The position numbers were made by a program, and so were the translations under genes. Positions 15,357 through 24,234 of a stretch of DNA of 33,549 nucleotides are shown here, piece after piece. Numbering within the stretch: position 1 is the first letter of the stretch; each line of letters begins with the position of its first letter. The DNA comes from Actinomycetes bacterium (GTDB taxonomy: Bacteria > Actinomycetota > Acidimicrobiia > Acidimicrobiales > Acidimicrobiaceae), in NCBI GenBank assembly GCA_021799035.1, contig JAJZBG010000025.1, positions 1 to 33,549 on the forward strand, read 5' to 3'. Under the pieces are notes generated by a model. It did no database searches. It worked only from the letters and a program-made list of their open reading frames with translations, and had not been told where the DNA came from.

Positions 15357-16808
15357 CTAACGAGTAGTGCTTTTACGGACTCCCTTGCCGTAGCGGCCTT
15401 TTGCGCCGCGTTCAAAGCCGGCTTCCCTGGACTTCGGTGCTTCCCACCGATCCTTGCGGGAGCTTGAGCCCTGTGCCGCCGGAGTTGTCGCAACCCCCGA
15501 TCGCTGTCTGAACCGAGAACTCGACGAAGACGGACTCGCATGGTTGGGACGATCGGGTCGCCCATACCTGCTGGAGCGAACTGATCTCCCAGCCCTGCTG
15601 CGCGAAATGCTCTTCTCGCGCACGTCAAGGCGCTCTTCGAACTCTACAGCTTCTTCAGCCTGGCTGTACTTGACGAGCAATCCGAGCCTTGAATCACTCG
15701 GATCGACAAGGAATACCGGCAAGTCGGACCCTAGATTCCTCTGGAGAATCCGAACCTTCGAGCCTTGGCGGGGATCAACAAGCGTCACAACAACCCCTGT
15801 AGAGCCTCCCCGGGCTGTGCGCCCCGACCGGTGAATGTAGCTCTTGTGGTCTTCGGGAAGGTCGTAGTGGACAACCAGATCCAAGCCTGCAACATCCAAG
15901 CCCCGAGCAGCCACGTCGGTCGCAACGACGACTTTCAGTGAACCTCTTGAAAACTGCTGGAAAACCCGATCCCGAGCTGACTGGCGAAGATCGCTGTGCA
16001 TTGCGGAAGCACGAATGCCGTGTCCCATCAGCTGATAGGTCAACTCATCCGCTCCACGCTTAGTCTTGGTGAAAACCAGTGCCCTATCCGCACCCTGGAG
16101 AATATTGGCCGCAGCCTCCACCTTTGACCTCTCGTCAACGGCGAGGAAGTGTTGGGTCATGCGAGAAGGCACAGAAGGCTCTGGTGTCACTTCGTGGTAG
16201 ACGGGATCGTTCATGTATCTCTTGATCAAGCGATCGACATCCCCATCGAGAGTTGCCGAAAAGAGCATGGTCTGGCGATCAGGAAAAGTCTGCGCCAGGA
16301 TCTCCTCGACCTGCGGCATGAAACCCATGTCCGCCATCCGATCAGCTTCATCAATGACCACTGATGTTATCCTTGCCAGCGACACTGCCCTTCTATTGAC
16401 CAGGTCCATCAGCCGGCCAGGTGTGGCAACAAGAATGTCAACTCCATTCTTGAGTGCCTTGATTTGGGTTTGAATGCTCACTCCACCGTAGGCCACGGAG
16501 ACTCTAACGTCCCTTTGCCCCATCACCGAGGCCAGAACATCTTTAACCTGAACTGCCAACTCCCGAGTGGGCACCAGCACGAGGGAGCGGGGATTCTTGG
16601 GTTGACCTTTTTCACCCTGCTGGAGTAGAGCGATGCCAAAGGCCAGTGTTTTTCCACATCCCGTATCAGCCTTGCCGCAGATATCCGCTCCTGCGAGGGC
16701 ATCTCTGAGAGTCAAGGATTGAATCGGTAGAGGTTCGGTGATTCCCTGACCCTTCAAGCCCGTGATTATTCGTTGATCTACGCCAAGAGACGCAAAACTA
16801 TTTGTCAT
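15357..16808 (-). CDS. DEAD-box ATP-dependent RNA helicase
   Basis: 483-residue RNA helicase of the RhlE/DeaD type that unwinds RNA duplexes in ribosome assembly or mRNA decay. Motifs in order: a Q-motif region PLPIQSL (about 26-32), Walker A ADTGCGKT (47-54), PTRELA (80-85), DEAD (153-156), SAT (184-186), ARGLDV (301-306) and HRSGRTAR (326-333). After ~390 the tail is rich in Ser, Arg and Gly, as in RNA-binding extensions. The ATG at 16808 is preceded by AAAGGAAA as a ribosome-binding site, and a 14-bp palindrome lies just upstream. The gene stands alone, converging on the fdh operon. Confidence 0.93.
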   Translation of the reverse strand: MTNSFASLGVDQRIITGLKGQGITEPLPIQSLTLRDALAGADICGKADTGCGKTLAFGIALLQQGEKGQPKNPRSLVLVPTRELAVQVKDVLASVMGQRDVRVSVAYGGVSIQTQIKALKNGVDILVATPGRLMDLVNRRAVSLARITSVVIDEADRMADMGFMPQVEEILAQTFPDRQTMLFSATLDGDVDRLIKRYMNDPVYHEVTPEPSVPSRMTQHFLAVDERSKVEAAANILQGADRALVFTKTKRGADELTYQLMGHGIRASAMHSDLRQSARDRVFQQFSRGSLKVVVATDVAARGLDVAGLDLVVHYDLPEDHKSYIHRSGRTARGGSTGVVVTLVDPRQGSKVRILQRNLGSDLPVFLVDPSDSRLGLLVKYSQAEEAVEFEERLDVREKSISRSRAGRSVRSSRYGRPDRPNHASPSSSSSRFRQRSGVATTPAAQGSSSRKDRWEAPKSREAGFERGAKGRYGKGVRKSTTR

Positions 16809-16829
16809 GATTTCCTTTTATTCCATTTG

Positions 16830-16843
16830 CGCTTTATAAAGCG
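16830..16843. promoter_or_regulatory. 14-bp palindrome over the helicase promoter
   Basis: CGCTTTATAAAGCG is a perfect palindrome 21 bp upstream of the helicase ATG. It contains a TATAAA-like -10 on the minus strand. A position overlapping the -10 suggests an operator, but it may be only a symmetric promoter element. Confidence 0.4.
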
Positions 16844-17015
16844 ACTTTCGCGATCTGAGTTCGTCTCGAAGATGACTCTTTGACCGCAACATACAAACGG
16901 AACAAAAAGACGATCACAGATGGCTGCCCAATGCAGCTATATCAGCTTTACAGGATAACAGCTAAGGGCAAGTCCTTCGGCAGCCCAGCAATATGCCATG
17001 CTTTTGCGCCAAGGC

Positions 17016-18428
17016 CTACTCGTTTAGAGAGTGCCGGATTACTCCATCGGCTCGAGCTGCGTCAGCCACCGCGCTGGCAACTAGGGCGACCACCGACCTG
17101 TTGAACACAGATGGAACGATGTAGCTCGGAAGGATCTCGTCCTCTGGAACTGCAGATGCAATCGCGTTTGCCGCAGCAAGTTTCATCGATTCGGTGATGG
17201 TCATTGCGCCTGCGTCGAGGGCGCCTCTGAATATCCCGGGAAAGCAAAGGACGTTATTTATCTGGTTCGGATAGTCGCTCCGCCCAGTGGCAATCACCGC
17301 TGCGATCCCTTCGATCTCCTCTGGCATGATCTCCGGCGTCGGGTTGGCCAAGGCAAACACGATCGGTTTGGATCCCATTGCCATGACATCCTGCCGTGTG
17401 ATCAGATCCGGACCGGAAACCCCAACGAAAACGTCGGCTCCAACCATGGCATCAGACACTGAGCCCTTGAGCTTGTACGGATTTGTGTTGTCTCCGAGCC
17501 AAGCCTTCATCGCCGTATCACCTTCACGACCCTGGTAGATCGCGCCTCTGCGATCAGTGACTATCACATCGGGAACCCCAGCATTGGAGAGGATCTTTGC
17601 AATCGCCACTCCAGCAGCGCCAGCGCCCATGATCACTACTCTCAGGTCGGTCATTTTCTTGTCAACGACCCTCAGCGCATTGCGAAGTGCGGCAAGCACA
17701 ACGACAGCAGTTCCATGCTGGTCGTCATGAAACACAGGGATGTCCAACCTGGACCTCAGAGCCTCCTCAACTTCGAAGCACCTGGGAGCTGCTATGTCTT
17801 CAAGGTTGATGCCTCCGAAGGTGGGCTCCAACCTGGCAATCGTCTCGATCAGCTCCTCCGTCGAGTTGACGCTCAGGCATACCGGAAAACCATCTATGCC
17901 TGCAAACTCTTTAAAGAGTTGCGCCTTTCCTTCCATCACGGGCATCGCTGCGTGAGGACCGATGTTGCCGAGCCCCAGGACTGCTGTCCCGTCACTCACA
18001 ATTGCAACAGTGTTGGCCTTGATGGTGTAGGTGTGAACCTGCACCGGCCGATCAACAATCTCCATGCATACACGTGCAACTCCGGGAGTGTAGGCCATGG
18101 AAAGGTCATCCCTGTTATTGATGGGATTCTTCCCGCGAACCTCAATCTTTCCTCCCAGGTGAAGTCTGAACACTCTGTCGAGCACGCTCCGGATGTGGAC
18201 ACCTTCCACAGCTTCACATGCTGCCCGGATCTTGAGAACGTGATCATCATCAGTTGCCAGCACGGTAATATCCCTGATAATGAGGTCGTTGTATACTTCT
18301 ACCAAGTCCAGGCCCAAAATGTTGCCACCAGCCTCTCCTATGGCCGTTGTGAGGCGTCCGAGGGCTCCTGGACGATGGGAAATCTCCGCCCTTATAGTCA
18401 CTGAATGAGACACGTTTGGTGTAGCCAT
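17016..18428 (-). CDS. NAD(P)-dependent malic enzyme with N-terminal ACT domain
   Basis: Oxidative decarboxylation of malate to pyruvate and CO2. 470 residues. Residues ~9-80 form an ACT domain (ISHRPGALGRLTTAIGEAGG), probably for allosteric control by an amino acid. The malic enzyme core shows MAYTPGVARVC with Tyr113, DGTAVLGLGNIGP (146-158), MEGKAQLFKEF with Lys169, and the metal-binding DDQHGTA (235-241). The Rossmann site is VVIMGAGAAGVA (264-275), and ANPTPEI is near the end. ACT-malic enzyme fusions are common in actinobacteria and firmicutes. A TAGGAT box lies eight bases before the ATG. Cofactor preference is not readable with certainty. Confidence 0.93.
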   Translation of the reverse strand: MATPNVSHSVTIRAEISHRPGALGRLTTAIGEAGGNILGLDLVEVYNDLIIRDITVLATDDDHVLKIRAACEAVEGVHIRSVLDRVFRLHLGGKIEVRGKNPINNRDDLSMAYTPGVARVCMEIVDRPVQVHTYTIKANTVAIVSDGTAVLGLGNIGPHAAMPVMEGKAQLFKEFAGIDGFPVCLSVNSTEELIETIARLEPTFGGINLEDIAAPRCFEVEEALRSRLDIPVFHDDQHGTAVVVLAALRNALRVVDKKMTDLRVVIMGAGAAGVAIAKILSNAGVPDVIVTDRRGAIYQGREGDTAMKAWLGDNTNPYKLKGSVSDAMVGADVFVGVSGPDLITRQDVMAMGSKPIVFALANPTPEIMPEEIEGIAAVIATGRSDYPNQINNVLCFPGIFRGALDAGAMTITESMKLAAANAIASAVPEDEILPSYIVPSVFNRSVVALVASAVADAARADGVIRHSLNE

Positions 18429-18442
18429 AATCGCCGATCCTA
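18429..18442 (-). promoter_or_regulatory. Putative leaderless -10 box of the malic enzyme gene
   Basis: On the minus strand TAGGAT (18442-18437) is followed by eight bases and the ATG at 18428. There is no purine-rich ribosome-binding site in the spacer. This fits the pattern of several other genes in the window. Confidence 0.35.
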
Positions 18443-18627
18443 CCCGATTTGCAGCAAATGCCTTGGCAGCGCTGCCTATCTAAAAATACATACATGTAAA
18501 ATCTTCTGGGTTGTTACAAAAAGTCTATACAGTCTGATGCTTGAATAGATAATTCGGCAAGGGCCGGAAAATTTTTGCAAATCTTGGGCAAGGGTACGTA
18601 AACAATGAAAGAATGGCTACGAATCCA

Positions 18628-18639
18628 TAAAGTTTGGAA
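18628..18639 (+). promoter_or_regulatory. Putative leaderless -10 box of the E1 gene
   Basis: TAAAGT (18628-18633) lies six bases before the ATG at 18640. The spacer TTGGAA also contains a weak GGAA, so an ordinary ribosome-binding site cannot be ruled out. Confidence 0.35.
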
Positions 18640-20802
18640 ATGTCGTTGTTTGGTTGGTTCAGAAAACATCGGGAGAAAAAGTTGATCCCGGGACCGGGTA
18701 ACGACGGTGGCCAGGCAAAAAATCAATCGGATCCAAACAATGAAGTAGCAGCGCGATCTTCAGCAACAAAGAGCCCAGTCTCCCCCCAACTTTTGAATCA
18801 TCGTGATTTGGGGCTCAGCGACAAAGATCTCCGAGACATGTATGAGATCATGCTAACGAGCCGGTTGGTTGATAAGAAGATCTGGACCCTCAACCGAATG
18901 GGCAAGGCGTCCTTTTCAATTTCAAGCGCAGGCCACGAAGCAATCCACGCTGGCATCATCAAAGCAATAAGACCAGGCGAGGACTGGATCTTGCCCTACT
19001 ATCGTGACCTTGGCCTGCTTCTCGGTCTGGGCATGACTCCCTACGAAGCATTCTTGGGAATTTTTGGAAAAGCCGAGGATCCAAACTCTGGCGGTCGCCA
19101 AATGCCGAATCATTGGTCGCTTCCTCGTGCCAGGGTGGTGACAGGCTCTTCCCCGATAGCCACGCAGTTGCCTCATGCGGCGGGAATTGCCTATGGACTG
19201 AAGCTAGACGGTTCAAAAGAGGTGGCGATCTGTGACTTCGGAGATGGCGCGACTTCCAAAGGCGACTTCCACGAGGCCCTGAATTTTGCGGGAATTCATG
19301 ATCTCCCTGTAATTTTCATATGCGAAAACAACGGATACGCAATATCGGTGCCGTTGGCTCTTGAATCTGCAGTAACTGAGCTTTACAAGAAAGCGGTCGC
19401 ATACGGTATCGAAGGTGTCCAGGTCGACGGAAACAATCCTCTTTCAGTCTATACAGCAGTCAAGAAGGCCGTTGAGAAGGCCCGATCTGGCGGAGGAGCG
19501 ACGTTTATCGAAGCAATTGCCTACCGTTTCGATCCCCACACCTCTGACGATGATGACCGAAACTACCGCTCAAGGGAGGAAGTAGAGGCAGCCAAGGCAG
19601 ACGACCCCATAACCAGGCTCGCAGACTACTTGACCAAAAAGGGCATCGCATCCGACTTCGAACTGCTGCAACTGAAAGACCGCCTCGTCAAAGCCATCAA
19701 CAATCAGGCTTCGCTTGCCCAGGAAGTCCCTGACCCTACTCCGGACTCAGTCGGTACGCACGTTTACGCAGAAGTGATCGAGAATACCGAACCGGCGCGA
19801 TATGAAAGACCGAGCTTCAAGCCGGTCAAGACTGGAAATGTGATCGAGGCCTTGCGAAGCGGCCTGGGCCATATCCTTGAAACCGACCCGTCCTCTTTGA
19901 TCCTCGGTGAGGATGTGGGACGCAAAGGAGGGGTGTTCAAAGCCACTGAAGGCCTCTGGGAAAAATATCCAGAACGCGTCCTCGACACCCCCCTTGCCGA
20001 ATCCAGCCTCGTCGGATTTGGAATCGGCCTGGCTTTCCTGGGCAAAAGACCAATAGTAGAAATCCAGTTTGCCGACTTCATACATTCAGCTTTTGACCAG
20101 ATCGTGTCAGAAGCAGCAAAGGCGCACTACCGTTCTGACGGAGGATGGCACGTGCCAATGATCATTCGCACCCCCTGGGGAGGAGGGGTCCACGGAGCCC
20201 TCTACCACTCCCAGGCGATAGAGGCCCTCTTCTCCCACATCCCGGGACTGAAGGTCGTTGCACCAAGCACTCCCAAAGACATGGTAGGTCTGCTCAACTC
20301 CGCCCATTTGGACCCTGACCCGGTTCTCTTCCTCGAACACAAGAAGGCCTACCGGCTGATCTCTGGACCTATTCCAGAGCTAGACTTTCAGGTGCCAATT
20401 GGAAAAGCCGAAATAGTCAGACCCGGGAAGGACCTTGCGATCATCACGTACGGCATTCATCGCCATTATGCTTTGGCGGCAGCCGAAAGTCTGCAGGACG
20501 AGGCAGACATAGAGGTGGTAGATCTCAGAACCATATCTCCCTTGGATAGGGCTACGATAATTGACTCGGCCACCAGATGTTCACGTGTTCTGATAGTCCA
20601 CGAAGACAACGTCTCCTTTGGTGCAGGAGCTGAAATAGCTGCCATAATATCGGAGCATGCATTCTGGGCACTTGATGCTCCGATCAAAAGGCTGGCAAGT
20701 CCGGACATACCCCTTCTAGGATTTTCATCGGCCATCGAGCGAGCCTTGATGATAGGGACTGACGAGATCGTCAAAGCTTCAAGAGAGATCCTCGCTATCT
20801 AG
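18640..20802 (+). CDS. 2-oxoacid dehydrogenase E1, fused alpha and beta subunits
   Basis: Thiamine-diphosphate-dependent E1 of a branched-chain 2-oxoacid (or pyruvate/acetoin) dehydrogenase, 720 residues from ATG 18640 (a TTG lies two codons upstream). Residues ~55-370 are E1 alpha: PYYRDLGLLLGLGM, GRQMPNHW, the TPP motif GDGATSKGDFHEALNFAGIH (201-220) and ENNGYA. From ~400 the protein is E1 beta: NVIEALRSGL, GEDVGRKGGVFKAT, DTPLAESSLVGFGIGLA and the FADFIHSAFDQ region. The first ~50 residues are basic, polar and probably disordered, with no family match I can see. E2 and E3 genes are not in the window. It converges on pyrE with only 9 bp between stops. Substrate is inferred from family only. 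Confidence 0.9.
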   Translation: MSLFGWFRKHREKKLIPGPGNDGGQAKNQSDPNNEVAARSSATKSPVSPQLLNHRDLGLSDKDLRDMYEIMLTSRLVDKKIWTLNRMGKASFSISSAGHEAIHAGIIKAIRPGEDWILPYYRDLGLLLGLGMTPYEAFLGIFGKAEDPNSGGRQMPNHWSLPRARVVTGSSPIATQLPHAAGIAYGLKLDGSKEVAICDFGDGATSKGDFHEALNFAGIHDLPVIFICENNGYAISVPLALESAVTELYKKAVAYGIEGVQVDGNNPLSVYTAVKKAVEKARSGGGATFIEAIAYRFDPHTSDDDDRNYRSREEVEAAKADDPITRLADYLTKKGIASDFELLQLKDRLVKAINNQASLAQEVPDPTPDSVGTHVYAEVIENTEPARYERPSFKPVKTGNVIEALRSGLGHILETDPSSLILGEDVGRKGGVFKATEGLWEKYPERVLDTPLAESSLVGFGIGLAFLGKRPIVEIQFADFIHSAFDQIVSEAAKAHYRSDGGWHVPMIIRTPWGGGVHGALYHSQAIEALFSHIPGLKVVAPSTPKDMVGLLNSAHLDPDPVLFLEHKKAYRLISGPIPELDFQVPIGKAEIVRPGKDLAIITYGIHRHYALAAAESLQDEADIEVVDLRTISPLDRATIIDSATRCSRVLIVHEDNVSFGAGAEIAAIISEHAFWALDAPIKRLASPDIPLLGFSSAIERALMIGTDEIVKASREILAI

Positions 20803-20811
20803 GACCACTTT

Positions 20812-21423
20812 TCAGAACAACAGTCCACCCTCATAGTCGAATCCGAGCTCGTTTGCCGTGAACACGGCTTTGAACTCCACATCCATCGCTCGGAGAAGCC
20901 GCTCTGCACTCCCACCTCTGTCGACGAGTGCAACCGCAAGGACTACCTCGGCGCCGGCATCCCTGACTTCCGTGACAGCCTCGAGCATCGAGGTCCCTCG
21001 CGTAACGGTGTCTTCGGTGATGACGACTTGATCCCCAGCAAGGAGCATGCCGGCTATCCTCCCACCCCCACCATGGTCCTTTGCCTCCTTTCGGACCGAG
21101 AAGCTCCTGAGGGGCTTGCCGAGGGCGGCACTTATGGCTGCGGTTGAAAAGGCAATCGGGTCGGCGCCCATCGTAAGGCCCCCAATGGCAGAGGCATTGC
21201 TTGGGAGTATTCGGAACATGGCATTGGCAACCAGAAGCATCCCATCCGCCGAGCAAACGGTCTTTTTCGCGTCGATGAACCAGTTGCTCTCAACGCCAGA
21301 TTTCAAGATGAACTTCCCGGTCAGTATCGAGTGCTCAATGAGATGGTTGCGCAGCTTTGCCCGCAGAGCGTCATCATCCATCCCCTGGATAACCTGCAAA
21401 GGATTCACGTCTCGCTCAGACAA
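20812..21423 (-). CDS. pyrE: Orotate phosphoribosyltransferase
   Basis: Joins orotate to PRPP to give OMP in pyrimidine synthesis; 203 residues. The PRPP-binding loop reads VVITEDTVTRGTS (133-145), the orotate PRTase version of the motif. Upstream are GLTMGADPIA and the flexible-loop segment RKEAKDHGGGGRIAG. TTG at 21423 overlaps the purM stop by 8 bp (coupled translation); a GTG a few codons later is a less likely start. A pyrimidine gene as the last member of a purine operon may balance the use of PRPP. Confidence 0.92.
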   Translation of the reverse strand: MSERDVNPLQVIQGMDDDALRAKLRNHLIEHSILTGKFILKSGVESNWFIDAKKTVCSADGMLLVANAMFRILPSNASAIGGLTMGADPIAFSTAAISAALGKPLRSFSVRKEAKDHGGGGRIAGMLLAGDQVVITEDTVTRGTSMLEAVTEVRDAGAEVVLAVALVDRGGSAERLLRAMDVEFKAVFTANELGFDYEGGLLF

Positions 21424-22480
21424 ACCTCACGCCCCCTTCACCACTCTCAACGGTTCCCAACAAGAATGTATCTATCGAACAGCCCTCGATGTGGCGGCGA
21501 ACTGACGCCTCGCCCCGAGGCTCCACCACGAGTATCATGCCGACTCCCATGTTGAAAACCCTAAACATCTCTTCGTCCGACACCATTCCCTGCGACTGAA
21601 TCTCACGGAAGATCCTTGGGACCTCGAACGAATCCATTCCTATCTCCGCGGAAAGGCCCTCAGGCAAAGAGCGAGGCAGGTTTCCCGGCATTCCACCTCC
21701 AGTAATATGGGCACAACTGGCTATCAGCCCCTTGTCAGCAATTGAGCTAACCGCATGGCTGTAAATGACCGAGGGCTCCAGTAGCACCTCGAAGAGACTT
21801 CGGCCAGACCCGCTCCAGCTAGGCATGTTTCCCGCTTGTCTTATTTCGTCTTCAGAAGAGCCCCCAAACAACGCTGCCCTGGCGAGAGAAAAGCCGTTAG
21901 AGCGTAGATTGGGTGAACCCAACCCGATCAGCCTGTATCCCTCACGCACCCGGCTCGGCCCCCAAATCCTCGAGCGATCGACAATCCCCACTGCGAAGCC
22001 AGCGAGGTCAAAATCTCCCTCATCCATGGCGCCGGGGTGCTCCGCCATCTCTCCACCGATCAAAGAGGTATCGGCCATGACACAGCCATCCGCAATTCCG
22101 CCCACGAGCTTCTCTATTTGGTCAGGATCGAGCTTTCCAATCGATATGTAGTCCAACATGAAAAGCGGCTTTGCGCCGGTGCACACAAGATCGTCAACGC
22201 ACATGGCCACGAGGTCGATTCCGATGGTCTCGTATGATCCTGCCCACCTGGCCACCATTGCCTTGGTGCCTACACCATCGGTGGAAGAGACAAGTACAGG
22301 CTCTGTATAGCCCGAGACATCAGGCGCGAACATTCCGGCAAAACCGCCTATCTCGGAAACCACTTCTCGGGAGAAGGTTGCCTTGACCTTGGATTTGATC
22401 CTTTCGACGGCCGCCTCGCCAGCTTCTATGTCAACGCCCGCAACGGCGTAGGTCAATGGCCCGGTGACATCGCCGTTCAT
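21416..22480 (-). CDS. purM: Phosphoribosylformylglycinamidine cyclo-ligase (AIR synthetase)
   Basis: Closes the imidazole ring in step five of IMP synthesis using ATP. 354 residues. Conserved stretches: YAVAGVDIEAGEAAVERIK at the start, VSSTDGVGTKAMVA (65-78), GIDLVAMCVDDLVCTGAKPL (the dimer and phosphate-binding core) and SLIGGEMAEHPG. The C-terminal half has HITGGGMPGNLPRSLP. Its ATG directly follows the TAG of purF with no gap, and its end overlaps pyrE. One operon. Confidence 0.95.
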   Translation of the reverse strand: MNGDVTGPLTYAVAGVDIEAGEAAVERIKSKVKATFSREVVSEIGGFAGMFAPDVSGYTEPVLVSSTDGVGTKAMVARWAGSYETIGIDLVAMCVDDLVCTGAKPLFMLDYISIGKLDPDQIEKLVGGIADGCVMADTSLIGGEMAEHPGAMDEGDFDLAGFAVGIVDRSRIWGPSRVREGYRLIGLGSPNLRSNGFSLARAALFGGSSEDEIRQAGNMPSWSGSGRSLFEVLLEPSVIYSHAVSSIADKGLIASCAHITGGGMPGNLPRSLPEGLSAEIGMDSFEVPRIFREIQSQGMVSDEEMFRVFNMGVGMILVVEPRGEASVRRHIEGCSIDTFLLGTVESGEGGVRFV

Positions 22481-24052
22481 CTAGCCGGCCCGGTTCTCAG
22501 CCGCTGTGGCGGATAGAACCTCTAGCGGAACTTCTACCGGATAGTTTCCTGTAAGGCAAGCGTCACAAAAGCCATAATCAGTACCTATCGCCTTCCTAAG
22601 ATCAGCAAGATCAAGGTAGGCTATCGAATCGACATTCAGATACTCTCTGATCTCCTCAAGAGTTCTGCCGGAAGCCAGAAGGTCCGGTCTCGAAGGGGTA
22701 TCGATGCCATAAAAGCATGACCATCGATAAGGCGGGGAGGAGATGCGAAGGTGTATTTCGGTGGCCCCCCCTTCTCTGAGCAGCTTAACCATGGCCTTGG
22801 TGGTCGTGCCCCGTACAATGGAGTCGTCCACGACGACGAGCCTCTTCCCCGCGATGTTCTCCGTGAGGGTGTTCAACTTTCTCCGAACGCCGTTCGCTCT
22901 CTGAGCCTGGTCTGGGGTTATGAAGGTACGACCTATATAGCGGTTCTTCACAAGTCCTTGGCCATAAGGTATTTGGGACTGGACAGCGTAGCCTTCGGCT
23001 GCGGGTACCCCCGAATCTGGGACTCCCATCACCATGTCCGCATCAACAGGCGCCGTCATGGCGAGAAGCTGACCCATTCGCCTGCGCGTCCCGTGTACCT
23101 CCTTGCCAAGAAGCCGCGAGTCTGGCCGGGCGAAGTAGACGAACTCGAAAATGCATAGCTTGGGATCGACCCTTTCGGCAGGAAATGGGAAGTAGCTCTT
23201 TGGCTGCCCATCAGATGAGATCACGACCATCTCGCCTGGATCGAGTTCCCTCACGTATTTGGCGCCAATGACATCCAGCGCTGGGCTTTCCGAAGCGAAA
23301 ACCCAGCCGGAACCAAGATGGCCCATGCAGAGAGGTCGAAAACCATTTGGATCCCGCACTGCTATCAGGTTATGCAAATCCATGAGTATGAGAGAAAAGG
23401 CCCCTTTTAGCTCTGGAAGCACTGCGAGCAGCGCATCTCTGAGGCTCTCTGGGCCTGGCTCCTTAGAGAAGTTCCTGGACAGCAGTTCTGCAAGAGCATC
23501 GGTGTCAGAAATCGCTAGGCCGGGCAACAGCCCCATCTCTTCCGCCAGCTCAGCGGTATTGGTGAGATTCCCATTATGCCCAAGTGCGAAGCCGGTCTCT
23601 CCGATAGCCCTGAAGACCGGCTGGGCATTCTTCCAATTGGAAGCACCAGTGGTCGAGTAGCGGGTATGCCCGATGGCCATGTCACCCGGAAGAGCGAGAA
23701 GGGTTCGCTCATCGAACACGTTGCTCACCAAGCCCATGTTCTTCACGACAGTGATTCCTTCACCGTCTGAAACCGCGATTCCCGCAGACTCCTGCCCGCG
23801 GTGTTGGAGCGCGTAAAGACCGTCAAAAGTGAGATGGGAAACCGAGGCATTCTCGAGCTTGATCCCGAACACCCCGCAAGCTTCCTCAGGAGAATCGGCG
23901 GGTCCATCCCTGGGCTCCACGGACACTTCCGTCCAGTCTGCATTGGCTGGAGGAAGAATCCTAAAGATAGATTTGGGTTGCACTGAGCCACTGGGATTGC
24001 CAGTTCCCAGTTTTCCTTCAAAACCTGACTTAAGGTCCTTTATAAAGGACAT
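22481..24052 (-). CDS. purF: Amidophosphoribosyltransferase
   Basis: First committed step of purine synthesis: PRPP plus glutamine gives phosphoribosylamine. From the ATG at 24052 it has 523 residues. The catalytic cysteine is Cys59 in EEACGVFGI, so the first 58 residues would be a propeptide removed on maturation. Then come LYALQHRGQESAGIAV, GHTRYSTTGAS, the PRTase loop VVVDDSIVRGTTTKAM and cysteine-rich C-terminal segments (CFYGIDTPSR, YGFCDACLTG) of the iron-sulfur type enzymes. The frame continues upstream to a TTG at 24136, but that 28-residue extension is Cys-rich and unlike the family. It faces the PHP gene divergently and precedes purM. Confidence 0.94.
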   Translation of the reverse strand: MSFIKDLKSGFEGKLGTGNPSGSVQPKSIFRILPPANADWTEVSVEPRDGPADSPEEACGVFGIKLENASVSHLTFDGLYALQHRGQESAGIAVSDGEGITVVKNMGLVSNVFDERTLLALPGDMAIGHTRYSTTGASNWKNAQPVFRAIGETGFALGHNGNLTNTAELAEEMGLLPGLAISDTDALAELLSRNFSKEPGPESLRDALLAVLPELKGAFSLILMDLHNLIAVRDPNGFRPLCMGHLGSGWVFASESPALDVIGAKYVRELDPGEMVVISSDGQPKSYFPFPAERVDPKLCIFEFVYFARPDSRLLGKEVHGTRRRMGQLLAMTAPVDADMVMGVPDSGVPAAEGYAVQSQIPYGQGLVKNRYIGRTFITPDQAQRANGVRRKLNTLTENIAGKRLVVVDDSIVRGTTTKAMVKLLREGGATEIHLRISSPPYRWSCFYGIDTPSRPDLLASGRTLEEIREYLNVDSIAYLDLADLRKAIGTDYGFCDACLTGNYPVEVPLEVLSATAAENRAG

Positions 24053-24234
24053 AAATTCGCTCGTCTTCCCCGTATCAATCAAACAACAAGGCTCCCGGTC
24101 GCACGTACAGCAAGACACAATGCCAGAAACCGACAACCTAGGATAATCGAACGCCCAATAGAAAACCTAGTCGAAATTTAACCATAACCCTCAGGAATTG
24201 TCCTTAGTTAACAGCAAAAGCAATACCCTGGAAA

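Noticed and set aside
17715-18404. 229-codon plus-strand frame inside the malic enzyme gene
   Set aside because: It lies antisense to a well-supported gene, and its predicted peptide has no family features.
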